From Swingsia samuiensis (GTDB lineage: Bacteria; Pseudomonadota; Alphaproteobacteria; Acetobacterales; Acetobacteraceae), in contig NZ_CP038141.1 in NCBI RefSeq assembly GCF_006542355.1, positions 988,501 through 1,052,500 of the forward strand: DNA of 64,000 bases. The letters are read 5' to 3'. This document shows, piece by piece, positions 63,954-64,000 of this stretch; the first letter of the stretch is position 1; the number at the start of each line of letters is the position of its first letter. The notes under the pieces are model-generated. The model searched no databases, was not told the DNA's origin, and worked only from the letters and a program-made list of their open reading frames with translations. Both the position numbers and the translations under genes were made by a program.

Positions 63954-64000
63954 ATGAATTTCAAAAAATATTCCTTTGGGAAAGCGATTCTATGCATAGC
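63954..64000 (+). CDS. Start of a further gene, cut by the window end
   Basis: ATG at 63954 behind GAGGAAGAG; the visible 15 residues MNFKKYSFGKAILCI look like the beginning of a signal peptide or membrane anchor. Nothing more can be said. Confidence 0.45.
   Translation, partial: MNFKKYSFGKAILCI

Overview
This window looks like chromosomal DNA from an alphaproteobacterium of the family Acetobacteraceae (acetic acid bacteria) with a lowish GC content, in the mid-40s percent by eye. The best taxonomic clue is a full-length bacterial pyruvate decarboxylase (8131-9819), an enzyme rare in bacteria but typical of this family. The alphaproteobacterial F0 layout with separate b and b' subunits, and the gene pairs miaA-ilvBNC, hldD-lgt-pgeF, proA-nadD-rsfS-rlmH and mlaD-DUF2155, agree with this. 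Genus cannot be fixed from the sequence alone. I see no insertion sequence, prophage, CRISPR array or rRNA operon.

Layout. 1-2.4 kb: odhB (with an apparently eroded E3-binding domain) and an L,D-transpeptidase. 2.5-4.9 kb: a frameshifted glycosyltransferase facing a polysaccharide flippase. 5-10 kb: DUF3597 protein, ahcY, a ZntB/CorA-type transporter and pdc. 10-14.7 kb: mutY with an unknown coupled gene, a DUF721 (DciA-like) gene, a perfect parS site, serB and miaA. 14.7-19.7 kb: ilvB-ilvN-ilvC, overlapping by one base at each junction, then a structured leader and the spermidine genes speD-speE. 20-25 kb: tandem glycine riboswitch and gcvT-gcvH-gcvP, followed by a CopZ-like protein. 25-31.7 kb: TRIC-family protein, glnA, an aminotransferase, tldD and an outer-membrane protein whose start is damaged or non-canonical. 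31.7-38.7 kb: YggT, an ArnT-like transferase and a GT2 enzyme placed right behind the F0 ATP synthase genes, then a stand-alone TSCPD-domain protein. 38.9-43.2 kb: mlaD, DUF2155, dsbB, a 57-residue DUF1328 membrane protein and nadE. 43.2-51.7 kb: a surface-glycan island of two giant multidomain glycosyltransferases flanking an RTX-like, probably very highly expressed secreted protein, plus an RgpF-like protein. 51.7-64 kb: tRNA-Gln, then housekeeping genes for proline (proC, proA), envelope (hldD, lgt, pgeF), translation (rplY, pth, ychF, rsfS, rlmH) and NAD (nadD), ending with CHAP, RidA and MBL-fold proteins.

How the parts fit. Most of the window is central metabolism: methyl-cycle (ahcY), one-carbon and glycine cleavage, branched-chain amino acid, polyamine, NAD and nitrogen assimilation. 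Two themes stand out. First, four parS or near-parS 16-mers (1495, 12389, 28282, 43491) suggest an origin-proximal region organised by ParB. Second, the 43.2-51.7 kb island reads as a surface-protein/glycan module: a repeat-rich, cysteine-free protein with a type-I-like C terminus and no TTA leucine codons that I could find, with glycosyltransferases on both sides.
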